Below, in pieces: positions 51,386 through 58,843 of a stretch of 58,843 bases of DNA (position 1 is its first letter; every line of letters starts with the position of its first letter). The stretch is taken from contig LADP01000002.1 in the NCBI GenBank assembly GCA_000961575.1, positions 1 through 58,843 on the forward strand, read 5' to 3'. The stretch comes from Peptococcaceae bacterium BRH_c8a (GTDB lineage: Bacteria > Bacillota > Desulfotomaculia > Desulfotomaculales > Desulfallaceae). A program made the position numbers and the translations under genes. The notes under the pieces are model-generated. The model saw only the letters and a list, made by a program, of their open reading frames with translations. It made no database searches and had not been told where the DNA came from.

Positions 51386-51401
51386 GGGCACGAATCTTGC
51401 G
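51386..51401 (+). promoter_or_regulatory. Sigma-54 promoter of the acyl-CoA ligase
   Basis: GGGCACGAATCTTGCG matches TGGCACG-N4-TTGC except for one base at the T. GG (51387-51388) and GC (51399-51400) are ten apart. It lies 47 bases before the ligase ATG. On the other strand a weaker GG-N10-GC (about 51370-51386) might serve the divergent operon. Confidence 0.75.
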
Positions 51402-51447
51402 AAATTAGAAAAAAAGCGATTAAAAATTTAACTGGAGGTGAGTAGAC

Positions 51448-52974
51448 ATGCACATTGGCGGCATGCTGACGAGGAACGCCCGCCGGCACCCGGACAAGGA
51501 AGGCCTGGTGTATGGTGAATTGTGTTACAGCTACCGGGAATTGAACGAGGCGGTAAATAGGCTGGCCAACGCCCTGGCCGCGCAGGGCATCCAAAAGGGC
51601 GATAAAGTGGCCCTTTTGATGCAGAATTCCGACCGCTACGTGATCACTTTTATGGCCGCCATGAAATTGGGCGCGGTGGCGGTGCCGGTAAATTTCCGTC
51701 TAGCAGCGCCCGAAGTCGAGTATATTCTCAATCATTCGGATAGCACAGCCTTGGTTTTTGACTCCGAGTACGGTGAATTAGTGGCTTCTATAGTAGGCAG
51801 CATACCCGGTGTACGTATGCTAATCCGGGCCGGAGCCGGGCTTGGGCCGGCGGGGGCCCTTGATTGGGGCGAACTGGCAGCTGCAGCACCTGCCCTTGAG
51901 CCCGAAGTTGAAGTCAGTGAATGGGACGACTGCGAAATTCTTTATACCTCAGGCACTACCGGCCGGCCCAAGGGAGCGCTGTTTGACCACCACCGGATTC
52001 TCCACGTGGGTATAATCATGGTGGTACACATGAGGGTGAACCCGAAAGATCGCCTGCTCCACCTGGCGCCGCTGTTCCATTCCGCCCAGTTGAACCTGTT
52101 CATGGTTTCCGGCATGTTTGTCGGGGCGACCCACGTGGTGATGCGGGCTTTTGAGCCCACCGCGGTGTTGGATACCATTCAGCGTAAGCGAGTCACCTTG
52201 TTTTTCGGCGTGCCTACCATGTACAATTTCATGTTGCAAGTACCCGATTTTGAGCGCTATGACCTTAGCTCGGTAACGCGGTTCGGCTACGGTGCGGCCC
52301 CCATGCCGGTAGAACTGGTGCGCCAGGTGCTGCAACGCTTTCCCACCGACCGTTTCTACAATCTGTGCGGGCTTACTGAAGCGGGTCCGGGCGGCGTTTT
52401 GCTGGAACCCGAGGATCAGCTGCGCAAACCCGGCGCCGGCGGTAAGGCCATTATCAACACTGAGGCCCGGGTGGTGGACGAAGCAGGGCACGACGTGGCC
52501 CCCGGCCAGGTGGGTGAGTTTATTCTAAGCGGGGAAACAATGATGAAGGAGTACTATAAAAACCCTGAGGCCACTGCCGAAACGCTGCGTGACGGGTGGC
52601 TTTATACCGGCGACCTGGCTACGGTAGACGAGGACGGGTATATAACCCTGGTGGATCGCAAGAAAGATATGATCATTACCGGCGGAGAGAACGTGTATTC
52701 CACTGAGGTGGAACACGTATTGTACCAGTACCCGGGGGTGCTGGAAGTAGCAGTTATCGGGGTGGCTCACCCGGTGTGGGGGGAGACTGTAACCGCCATA
52801 ATCTGTCCCAAACCAGGGGTCGAACTGGTGGTGGATGATGTGCGCGCCTTCTGTACCGCCCACCTGGCGGATTACAAGATACCCCGGATATACAAATTTG
52901 CCGGACCGCTGCCCAGGAATGCTTCTGGTAAAGTGTTGAAACGCGTACTTAGGGAAACCCACCAAAAAGGATAA
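51448..52974 (+). CDS. Acyl-CoA synthetase (AMP-forming)
   Basis: 508 residues of the ANL family: P-loop ILYTSGTTGRPKG, FGVPTMYNFML, YNLCGLTEAGPG, the hinge region GWLYTGDLATVDEDGYI and the C-terminal Lys motif PRNASGKVLKRVL. GGAGGTGAG precedes ATG. It activates an unknown carboxylic acid for the divergent beta-oxidation-like operon. A terminator follows. Confidence 0.93.
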   Translation: MHIGGMLTRNARRHPDKEGLVYGELCYSYRELNEAVNRLANALAAQGIQKGDKVALLMQNSDRYVITFMAAMKLGAVAVPVNFRLAAPEVEYILNHSDSTALVFDSEYGELVASIVGSIPGVRMLIRAGAGLGPAGALDWGELAAAAPALEPEVEVSEWDDCEILYTSGTTGRPKGALFDHHRILHVGIIMVVHMRVNPKDRLLHLAPLFHSAQLNLFMVSGMFVGATHVVMRAFEPTAVLDTIQRKRVTLFFGVPTMYNFMLQVPDFERYDLSSVTRFGYGAAPMPVELVRQVLQRFPTDRFYNLCGLTEAGPGGVLLEPEDQLRKPGAGGKAIINTEARVVDEAGHDVAPGQVGEFILSGETMMKEYYKNPEATAETLRDGWLYTGDLATVDEDGYITLVDRKKDMIITGGENVYSTEVEHVLYQYPGVLEVAVIGVAHPVWGETVTAIICPKPGVELVVDDVRAFCTAHLADYKIPRIYKFAGPLPRNASGKVLKRVLRETHQKG

Positions 52975-53012
52975 AAGATTAAATTATAATAGTTTTCCTC
53001 TCCCTTGTATTA

Positions 53013-53043
53013 AGGCCCGCATTTTAAAGCGGGTCTCTTTTTT
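53013..53043 (+). terminator. Terminator of the acyl-CoA ligase
   Basis: GGCCCGC pairs with GCGGGTC around an A/T loop, followed by a T-run. Confidence 0.85.
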
Positions 53044-53170
53044 ATAAATAAAGAAAACGTATACTCAATAAGGTACTGTACATTTTTTTCAAACCTTTTT
53101 AACCGGGCAACTATTTATATGGTAAAATTAGCATAATTAGCAATGAACCAGTTTAAAGGGGGTTTTCGGC

Positions 53171-53368
53171 ATGCCTGCGAACCAACAACTGGATACCACA
53201 TATATGCTGGCTGCCAAGGAGTGGAATGATGCCCAGCAGAAAGTGGTGGAAAGTCTTCAGCAATCACAGGAAACCTCGGCAGAAAGCTGGTTGTATCTAG
53301 CTGTTACCCTGGTTGCTGTCTCTTTGCTGCTGGCTTTGTATCTTCATTTTCGGCACAACCGCCGGTAA
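53171..53368 (+). CDS. Small tail-anchored protein
   Basis: 65 residues. A soluble amphipathic first half (DTTYMLAAKEWNDAQQKVVE), then one C-terminal membrane helix (LYLAVTLVAVSLLLALYLHF) and a basic end RHNRR. AAAGGGGG precedes ATG. Not recognised; may be co-transcribed with the hydrolase. Confidence 0.7.
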   Translation: MPANQQLDTTYMLAAKEWNDAQQKVVESLQQSQETSAESWLYLAVTLVAVSLLLALYLHFRHNRR

Positions 53369-53413
53369 CGCACAGGCGGATGTTGTATTGCCCTTTTGGG
53401 GGAGGCTGAAAAC

Positions 53414-54181
53414 ATGACTAAAACGGTATTGATGATCCACGGCATGATGGGCGGGGCCTGGTGTTGGGATCAGTACAAACCCTATTTCGAAGCCCGGGGC
53501 TACCGTTGCCTGACGCCGGTACTGCGTTATCACGATATGGATCCCCGGGGCACGCCGGACCCGAGACTGGGCCAGACCGGGCTGCTTGATTACGCCGCCG
53601 ATTTGGAAGAGGAGATAAGAAAACTGGACTTTCCGCCCATCCTGGTGGGGCACTCCATGGGCGGGCTGCTGGCCCAAATGCTGGGCGCCAGAGGGTTGGT
53701 CCGGGCCCTGGTATTGCTAACACCCGCGCCGCCCTCGGGCATTAATGCGCTAAAGACTTCGGTGCTCCGTTGTTTTGACGCTTTACTCATCCGGTGGAGA
53801 TTCTGGGAGCAGCCCTTTAAAGTCTCATATCCTAAGTCGGTTTACGCTATGTCGCACCGGTTGCCTATAGATGAAAGAAAAATAATATACCGCCAACTGG
53901 TATATGAGTCGGGGCGGGCCGCGTTTCAAATTGGTTTTTGGTTAGTAGATTCGGCCCGGGCGTCCAGTGTGGACGAGGCCAAGGTCACCTGCCCGGTGCT
54001 GGTAATCGGGGCGGCCGAGGATCGAATTACACCGGCTGCAGTAGTACGCCGGGTAGCCGACAAATACAAGAGCGTAAGCACTTACCATGAATTTGCTAAC
54101 TGTGCCCACTGGGTTCTTAGTGGGCCCGGTTGGGAGAGGATTGCCGGACACGTATGCGATTGGCTTGATCAACAGGGATAA
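53414..54181 (+). CDS. Alpha/beta hydrolase
   Basis: 255 residues from ATG 53414 (GGGGGAGG upstream). Nucleophile elbow VGHSMGGLL, oxyanion region HGMMGGAW, catalytic Asp in VIGAAEDRIT and His in NCAHWVL. A typical esterase/lipase-like enzyme; substrate not shown. It may release free acids or CoA esters for the operons nearby (inference). Confidence 0.9.
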   Translation: MTKTVLMIHGMMGGAWCWDQYKPYFEARGYRCLTPVLRYHDMDPRGTPDPRLGQTGLLDYAADLEEEIRKLDFPPILVGHSMGGLLAQMLGARGLVRALVLLTPAPPSGINALKTSVLRCFDALLIRWRFWEQPFKVSYPKSVYAMSHRLPIDERKIIYRQLVYESGRAAFQIGFWLVDSARASSVDEAKVTCPVLVIGAAEDRITPAAVVRRVADKYKSVSTYHEFANCAHWVLSGPGWERIAGHVCDWLDQQG

Positions 54182-54256
54182 TTTTTGTACCAAATGCCAC
54201 ACTATAATCAGGTACTATAGATAATTGGCCCATGCCATTATCAAGGAGGTATAGAG

Positions 54257-54454
54257 GTGACAGAGAGGCCCTACCACCCTGATTACAGCTACAAAGAGCC
54301 GGAATTGATCGAAGACCTGCACCGCCCGCCCGGTTCACCCCACCCCAGAGAGGCCAAGTCGCAAAAAGCCCAGCTTAACAGTAAACACCGGCACGGGACT
54401 AATAAGGGAATTAAAGTAGGCATGTCGGAAAAAACAGGGTTGACAGATGAGTAA
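54257..54454 (+). CDS. Small hydrophilic protein, unknown
   Basis: 65 residues from GTG with AAGGAGG upstream. Pro/His/Lys-rich, no membrane segment (PYHPDYSYKEPELIEDLHRP, GSPHPREAKSQKAQLNSK). Likely disordered. Followed by a strong hairpin terminator. Not recognised. Confidence 0.6.
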   Translation: MTERPYHPDYSYKEPELIEDLHRPPGSPHPREAKSQKAQLNSKHRHGTNKGIKVGMSEKTGLTDE

Positions 54455-54491
54455 AAGATAGCACCGGCTGTTCGCTCCGGTGCTATCTTTT
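54453..54491. terminator. Strong bidirectional terminator
   Basis: AAAAGATAGCACCGG pairs perfectly with CCGGTGCTATCTTTT over 15 bases around a 9-base loop, between two convergent genes. Confidence 0.88.
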
Positions 54492-54498
54492 ACGGTTT

Positions 54499-54816
54499 TT
54501 AAAAGGAACCTCTGCGGCGCAATAATTCCCTGATCACCAGGATCAAAATCAGGGACCTCAGTAAATTGCCTCCATCCTGCCTATCCATGGGGTAATACCC
54601 CTCTGTTGCCACCCGCTGGTAAACATAATCAGTCATCTGGTTAACTGATGCTCTGGTTGGATAGGGGTAAAAACCGGGATTGTTGGGGTTGTCGTACATC
54701 TCACAGGACTGCTTTACCATTGGATAACACCGGTTGTAAACATCGGGGTACATAGCATCCAGTGTTTCTTGGGGGTAAGGCATATAAGATTGGGTTTTGG
54801 TAAAATCGTCAGGCAT
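54499..54816 (-). CDS. Tyr/Pro-rich small protein, coat-like
   Basis: 105 residues. Tyr-Pro-rich N-terminal two thirds (SYMPYPQETLDAMYPDVYNR; NPNNPGFYPYPTR), then a hydrophobic stretch (LLRSLILILVIRELL) and a basic end RRRGSF. The composition and GGAGGTG start resemble spore coat or spore-surface proteins of clostridia-like sporeformers. This is a resemblance only. Confidence 0.6.
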   Translation of the reverse strand: MPDDFTKTQSYMPYPQETLDAMYPDVYNRCYPMVKQSCEMYDNPNNPGFYPYPTRASVNQMTDYVYQRVATEGYYPMDRQDGGNLLRSLILILVIRELLRRRGSF

Positions 54817-54892
54817 AAAAACACCTCCTTTACTTTAACCATAATATGTTACTAATGGTTAAATGTTCATTTGGACATAGTGTTTTTCCATA

Positions 54893-54914
54893 ATAAAAAG
54901 GGGGTTTGCCCCCC
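54893..54914 (-). terminator. Terminator of the 35-residue gene
   Basis: On the minus strand GGGGG pairs with CCCCC around a short loop and a T-run follows (A-run at 54895-54899 on plus). Confidence 0.7.
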
Positions 54915-54933
54915 TCATAGCACTTAAAACTCT

Positions 54934-55041
54934 TTATTTAGTGGTTTCTTCATCCGCATCGGTCATTAACCTCAGGTAGTCCTGCGCTGCTTCTTCCTGG
55001 GCTTCCTGATCCACGATGGCCCAATGTTTTCTGTTGGGCAT
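54934..55041 (-). CDS. 35-residue small protein
   Basis: ATG 55041 has a near-perfect ribosome site, TAGGAGGTGATATTA. Product: MPNRKHWAIVDQEAQEEAAQ, DYLRLMTDADEETTK. Acidic, helical, no Cys. The strong ribosome site and its own terminator support a real gene. Function unknown. Confidence 0.65.
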   Translation of the reverse strand: MPNRKHWAIVDQEAQEEAAQDYLRLMTDADEETTK

Positions 55042-55144
55042 TAATATCACCTCCTAGTGATTGCCTGTGTTGGGTTTTTTAATTTCTAATGCGGTTGCCG
55101 GTAACACCTGTGCACCGGGTTACCTTGTTTGATTACTTCGAAGC

Positions 55145-56557
55145 TCAGTGAGTGTGAATCTGCTCTCGGATCTCCGGGGCGGTACGATGCATCCATTCCC
55201 CGGTGCCGAAATAAGCGGCCTGATCCTCAGGCGCTACAAAGCCCAACTGAATATCCAAAGCCCGAACCAGGAACGGATCCAGACAAACCAGGTCATCCCG
55301 GTTGATATCACCCAGGGCCACCTTGCCGGTACTGACGGCCACCATTTCCATCTCCATGACGCAGGAATTCAGGAAGTTGAACAAGTTGTGCACGGATTGC
55401 TCCACATCTAGATGATCCGTCATTTTTCCGGTATAAACCACCATATCCGTGGGCGGTTCAAAGGGCATTGTCTTGGCCATCTGATCACCTATCATGGCCA
55501 TGATTGCAGCAGTGCCCAGGTAAATGGCATTGGCACCCAGGGCTAGTGCCTTCAGCATTTGTCCGGGAGTTACCAAGCCCCCGGTGACAATTAAGCTGAC
55601 CTCCCCGGCAGCGCCTTGGCGGGTGAGGAACTTGGCCGCCCGTCTAACCGCAAACATGGTGGGCAGTCCCACATCGTCTTCCAGGATTGGTGCCCCGCCG
55701 TGGGTGCCGCCCTCGGCCCCGTCAACCGCTACAAAATCGCAACCTGCATCCAGGGCTACCTGCAGTTCGTGCTCTAGGTAATGGGTGGCGGCGATTTTTA
55801 AACCCACCGGCACACCGGTTTCCTCCCGTAGCTTGTTGACCAAGCTGGTGAAATCCTCCCTGGTGTTGACTCCCTCCAGGCGGGAATGGATCTGAGCATC
55901 TTGGCCCGGCTCTAATTCAAACACTTCACGGTATTCCTCGCCAATATTTTTAGCGGCTGTCCGCTGGGGCGTAGGCCCCTGGGCACCCTGACCCAGTTGA
56001 ATTTCAATGGCGTCCAGCTTTTTGTACTTGTCCGGTGTATTCAGCCACCCGCCCCGGTTGTACTGGCCAATTAACAACGATGCCGCTTCCCGCTCCTCCT
56101 CCATTAGACCGGCCTCGCCGGTATTGGTGGCAGTGCCCGCCAGGGACGCGGCCCGCGCCAGGGCGATTTTGGTGTTTTTACTTAGGGCGCCGCCGAAAGA
56201 CATCCCCGCAATCATCAGTGGAATGGAAATGTGCAGCGGCACGCGAGCCCGGGGGCCAATTACCACCGAGGTATTGATGCCAACGTCATCGGGGGTGGGA
56301 AAACGGTATAGGTGCACGGGGTTAAACAGCAGCTTTTCCCACGGCGAAAAATGGATGTGACTGCCCAGGGGACGGGGCAACGGGGTGCCCTGGGCGGCCC
56401 GCATACTAATTTCAGCCAGGTTGATGGGATTTACTTTTTTGGCCGCCGGTACCATTTCAAACAAATTTTCCGTATACTGATCCCTAGACATGGTACGCAC
56501 TGCATCTCCGGCCACCTCGCTGCCCGCTTTTCTAAAAAGATTGGCCAAAAAACTCAA
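55145..56557 (-). CDS. FMN-binding glutamate-synthase-like protein
   Basis: 470 residues with the glutamate synthase FMN domain: HIHFSPWEKLLF, SIPLMIAGMSFGGALSKNTK, 'QLGQGAQGPTPQRTAAKNIG', DGAEGGTHGGAPILEDDVG, IVTGGLVTPGQMLKALALGA, LGTAAIMAMIGDQMAKT. There is no glutaminase domain and no standard 3Fe-4S Cys set was seen. Stand-alone forms are known in archaea and anaerobes. The adjacent coiled-coil gene may be a partner. Confidence 0.9.
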   Translation of the reverse strand: MSFLANLFRKAGSEVAGDAVRTMSRDQYTENLFEMVPAAKKVNPINLAEISMRAAQGTPLPRPLGSHIHFSPWEKLLFNPVHLYRFPTPDDVGINTSVVIGPRARVPLHISIPLMIAGMSFGGALSKNTKIALARAASLAGTATNTGEAGLMEEEREAASLLIGQYNRGGWLNTPDKYKKLDAIEIQLGQGAQGPTPQRTAAKNIGEEYREVFELEPGQDAQIHSRLEGVNTREDFTSLVNKLREETGVPVGLKIAATHYLEHELQVALDAGCDFVAVDGAEGGTHGGAPILEDDVGLPTMFAVRRAAKFLTRQGAAGEVSLIVTGGLVTPGQMLKALALGANAIYLGTAAIMAMIGDQMAKTMPFEPPTDMVVYTGKMTDHLDVEQSVHNLFNFLNSCVMEMEMVAVSTGKVALGDINRDDLVCLDPFLVRALDIQLGFVAPEDQAAYFGTGEWMHRTAPEIREQIHTH

Positions 56558-56572
56558 AGTCAGTGCCCCCCT

Positions 56573-56830
56573 TTACTTAGTCTTGACGGATTTCTGAATT
56601 TCTGTAATTTTTTGGGCCATCGCCAGACAGAGCTGTCTAATTTCCCCCAATTGCCTGGAACTGTTTTGTTCAGCCACTGCGATACCTTTTAGTTTGTCGT
56701 CTTCGTGGTTGGTTAAATCTTTAAAATGTTCTTTTTCCACCTGCGATAGAGTTCCGGCCAGGGTCTGGATCCTGTTTAGGTCTGCTTGGAACGATGTTAG
56801 AGTTTGTGACATGTTGGGCAGGTTTTCCAA
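56573..56830 (-). CDS. Small coiled-coil protein
   Basis: 85 residues, helical and amphipathic throughout (MSQTLTSFQADLNRIQTLAG; VEKEHFKDLTNHEDDKLKGI; LCLAMAQKITEIQKSVKTK). No membrane segment. It precedes the FMN glutamate-synthase-like gene by 15 bases on the same strand. Not recognised. Confidence 0.65.
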   Translation of the reverse strand: MENLPNMSQTLTSFQADLNRIQTLAGTLSQVEKEHFKDLTNHEDDKLKGIAVAEQNSSRQLGEIRQLCLAMAQKITEIQKSVKTK

Positions 56831-57018
56831 TACGAATGCCTCCTATAGAAAAATAAAATGTTTTTTTTATATTGCCTAGAAAATTCTAATCAATGCGGGT
56901 TAAGCCGCGGTAAATCTTCCCGGTGTACTTTTTAAAAAGGCTGTCCACTTTTTTTTCTGTCCAGTATAATACAGTTAAGTATAAAATAAGGCTGAGGGCC
57001 GGAAAATGGGGTGTTCAC

Positions 57019-57867
57019 ATGAATGTGCGCCTGACCACGTTATGCGATAATACGGCGGGGGTTATCGGTTTTACTGGTGAGTGGGGGCTATCCATCCTGG
57101 TGGAGGCCCGGGGGGAAAAAGTGCTGCTGGATGCCGGTTTCGGCGATGCGGTGGTAAAAAACGCCGACATAGCCGGTGTAAACTTAAGCGGGGTAGATAA
57201 AATCGTGCTCAGTCACGGTCACTTGGATCATGCCGGGGGTCTAACCCCCCTGCTGCAAAGGATGGGCAAAAAAACCACGGTGTACGCTCACCCGGGCGTA
57301 TGGGGTGAAAAGTACCTGCATGTAAAACCGCCCGGAGGCGGGGCGGGGAATTATAGGTTTATTGGCATTCCACAGCGCCGTGAAACTCTGGAAAGCTTGG
57401 GTGCAAATTTTAGTTACGATCGATTTCCAGTCTGGCTCAATGACCAAATAGTCATTACCGGCGAGGTGCCTATGGTCACTCTTTTTGAGTCGGTGGATGA
57501 CAATATGTTCATTAAAACTGAAACGGGTTATGAACTAGATCACCTTTTAGATGATCAGGCCTTGGTCATTAAGTCGGGGCGGGGTCTGGTAGTGGTTCTG
57601 GGCTGCGCTCACCGGGGCGCGGTAAATACCGTTCTCCACGCTAAAACTATCACCGGTGTTGACCGGGTACATGCCGTGGTGGGTGGTACCCACCTGCTGC
57701 GGGCAGGAGATGAGCGAATTAGCCAAACGATTGCCGCGCTGCGTGAATTGGGTGTGGAAAAGCTGGGTGTATCGCATTGTACCGGGCTTCCGGCGGCAGC
57801 GGTAATGGCCCGCGAATTCGGCTCTGATTTCTTTTTTAATAGTGCCGGTACGGTGATAGAGTTTTAA
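57019..57867 (+). CDS. MBL-fold metallo-hydrolase, dihydropterin-phosphate-synthase-like
   Basis: 282 residues from ATG 57019. The metal motif is LSHGHLDHAGG; further ligands lie in GCAHRGAVNTVLHA and VVGGTHLLRA. The order matches the MBL group named after 7,8-dihydropterin-6-methyl-4-(beta-D-ribofuranosyl)aminobenzene 5'-phosphate synthase. Function in bacteria is not settled. A GGGG run is the only ribosome site. Confidence 0.88.
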   Translation: MNVRLTTLCDNTAGVIGFTGEWGLSILVEARGEKVLLDAGFGDAVVKNADIAGVNLSGVDKIVLSHGHLDHAGGLTPLLQRMGKKTTVYAHPGVWGEKYLHVKPPGGGAGNYRFIGIPQRRETLESLGANFSYDRFPVWLNDQIVITGEVPMVTLFESVDDNMFIKTETGYELDHLLDDQALVIKSGRGLVVVLGCAHRGAVNTVLHAKTITGVDRVHAVVGGTHLLRAGDERISQTIAALRELGVEKLGVSHCTGLPAAAVMAREFGSDFFFNSAGTVIEF

Positions 57868-57938
57868 ATTTGGGTTAACTTCCCTTTCTGTGGGCAAAGC
57901 TAGTAGAAAAGGAGCCCCGCAGGGAGGGATTTTTTTGT

Positions 57939-58268
57939 ATGCAGTTTAGGGAAATTGATGAGTTTGCAGCCAGGCAGTTTTTTGCTATGTTAAAGGAAAC
58001 ACCGCCCATCCGGGAGTTAGCAGAAAAGTATCCCGGTATGGACAACGTAATCCACACTCTAACGGCCCAAATGTCCACTTGTTTCGTACTGCCCTTTATG
58101 GAGGGACGCATGTCTTGCGAGGATTTGGCGGAAGCATTCAGACGTTATCTGTACACCGCTTTCGCCTTTGGCATTATCATGCGCAATAATGACCAGGCCA
58201 CCAGATATGTGCTGGATCTGTACGGTCGGGTGGAAAAAGATAGTAATGGTAAGGATCATATTAGCTGA
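57939..58268 (+). CDS. Unknown 109-residue soluble protein
   Basis: GGAGGG precedes ATG. Helical, no membrane segment, three Cys/Met-rich patches (MSTCFVLPFMEGRMSCED). It begins MQFREIDEFAARQFFAML. Not recognised. Last gene before the IS. Confidence 0.6.
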   Translation: MQFREIDEFAARQFFAMLKETPPIRELAEKYPGMDNVIHTLTAQMSTCFVLPFMEGRMSCEDLAEAFRRYLYTAFAFGIIMRNNDQATRYVLDLYGRVEKDSNGKDHIS

Positions 58269-58379
58269 TTGCATTATTGAGTCCGCAACAGCATTGTTTG
58301 CATTGTAAACAAAAAACCCGCAGGGTAGCTGAACTGAACAGCCCCCTGTCAAGTAGACAGTGGAAATAATAAAAATCCT

Positions 58380-58412
58380 AGACATCAATCATTTTCGTAT
58401 GGTTGGTGTCTT
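58380..58412. terminator. Hairpin at the IS 3' end
   Basis: GACATCAATCAT and ATGGTTGGTGTC are imperfect inverted arms with a five-base loop, followed by TTTTTT on the plus strand. It may stop transcription entering the IS from the chromosome. Confidence 0.6.
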
Positions 58413-58414
58413 TT

Positions 58415-58843
58415 TTATGCTGCTGAACTGTTAAGGTATTGTCTGTATTCCAATGGGGTCATACCATTTAATCTCTTCTGATAGCGATGACAATTGTAAT
58501 AATTTATGTACTCTATGACGGCTGCTTCCAGCTCTTCATAGGTGGCGAATTTATGGAGATAATACATTTCCGATTTTATCATTCCCCAGAATGACTCCAT
58601 CGGCCCATTATCAATGCAACGGGCTACCCTAGACATGCTTTGGGTCATACCTGCCTCGTCTAGTTTCTTCTTAAACAGCTTACTTGTATATTGGAAACCA
58701 CGGTCACTATGAAAGAGGGGTTTCGCTTCCGGATAAGTTAGATGGGCCAGGTCAAAGGTTCTAAAAACGAGTTCATTGTTGTTGGAGTGTCCAAGGACAT
58801 AAGAAACAATACTTTTATCTGCCAAATCAAGGATTGCGCTCAA
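58415..58843 (-). CDS. IS3-family transposase OrfB, C-terminal 142 residues (partial)
   Basis: The retroviral-integrase-type (rve) catalytic core is partly visible: LFHSDRGFQYTSKLFKKKL includes the second catalytic Asp, and DNGPMESFWGMIKSEMYY the Glu. The end is INYYNCHRYQKRLNGMTPLE, then YRQYLNSSAA, typical of IS150-group transposases. The N-terminal part lies outside the window. Confidence 0.93.
   Translation of the reverse strand: MSAILDLADKSIVSYVLGHSNNNELVFRTFDLAHLTYPEAKPLFHSDRGFQYTSKLFKKKLDEAGMTQSMSRVARCIDNGPMESFWGMIKSEMYYLHKFATYEELEAAVIEYINYYNCHRYQKRLNGMTPLEYRQYLNSSAA

Larger units (their letters stand above)
58342..58843 (-). mobile_element. IS3-family element, 3' part, cut by window edge
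   Basis: The terminal repeat at 58342-58362 (CCCCCTGT CAA GTAGACAGT) matches the repeat at the left-hand IS end except for a two-base insertion. orfB ends at 58415. Same strand as the left copy, so the two are in direct orientation. Confidence 0.85.

Noticed and set aside
1-58843. Composite transposon carrying the whole window
   Set aside because: Two direct IS copies 57.8 kb apart with housekeeping-like content between them fit repeat-bounded assembly or ordinary IS copies better; no target duplication can be checked because both elements are cut.

Overview
The window looks like a chromosomal piece of a spore-forming, anaerobic, sulfur-metabolising Firmicute of the Desulfotomaculum/Pelotomaculum (Peptococcaceae) type. 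This is inferred from gene content: a large Hdr/Mvh flavin-iron-sulfur cluster with TusA and DsrE, a TSUP sulfite/sulfonate-type exporter, a glycyl-radical enzyme with its activase, sigma-54 activators, acyl-CoA genes, strong AGGAGG ribosome sites and a coat-like small protein. No rRNA, tRNA or CRISPR array was seen. Both ends lie inside same-strand partial IS3-family elements that share a terminal repeat, so the window is bounded by one repeated IS.

Layout. 1-549: 5' part of the IS. 830-5.9 kb: a sigma-54 promoter and an unknown gene, then on the minus strand a histidine kinase, an NtrC-type regulator and two CBS proteins. 6.0-7.9 kb (minus): a small protein, a TSUP exporter and a small membrane partner behind a good sigma-54 promoter. 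8.1-16.2 kb: a CsoR/CstR-family repressor diverging from tusA-mvhD-hdrA(GltD fusion)-hdrA-wHTH-hdrC-hdrB-dsrE, with three CsoR-type operator-like sites between them. This is the best candidate for an undescribed system: an NAD(P)H-linked, heterodisulfide-reductase-like complex apparently working on protein-bound sulfane sulfur. 16.4-21.4 kb: isoaspartyl peptidase, SSS symporter pair, an ATPase and a ZnuA-like lipoprotein.

21.6-35.4 kb is visibly more AT-rich and holds about 25 small genes, mostly on the plus strand: membrane proteins, lipoproteins, VanW, LUD, ASCH, DUF3795, cupin, EcsC and an XRE regulator. It also holds gene tails, an in-frame stop, duplicated 3' ends and two genes whose only sensible start is ATC or ATT. 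It reads as an acquired and decaying accessory region.

35.4-39.9 kb: a cobalamin riboswitch with terminator, then a 1235-residue secreted multicopper oxidase with six cupredoxin-like domains (MnxG/ceruloplasmin scale). 40.0-45.4 kb: glycyl-radical activase, glycyl-radical enzyme and a CBS-PAS sigma-54 activator. 45.4-53 kb: a minus-strand acyl-CoA operon (HMG-CoA-synthase-like/DUF35 fusion, thiolase, Cys-rich small protein, two MaoC/hot-dog hydratases, SDR, acyl-CoA dehydrogenase) diverging from an acyl-CoA ligase with its own sigma-54 promoter. 53-58.3 kb: small proteins, an alpha/beta hydrolase, an FMN glutamate-synthase-like protein and an MBL-fold hydrolase. 58.34 kb to the end: 3' part of the IS.

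Sigma-54 is the common regulatory theme: two activators and three strong plus one or two weaker -24/-12 sites fall at operon starts. Family calls rest on motifs read by eye; no database search was possible.
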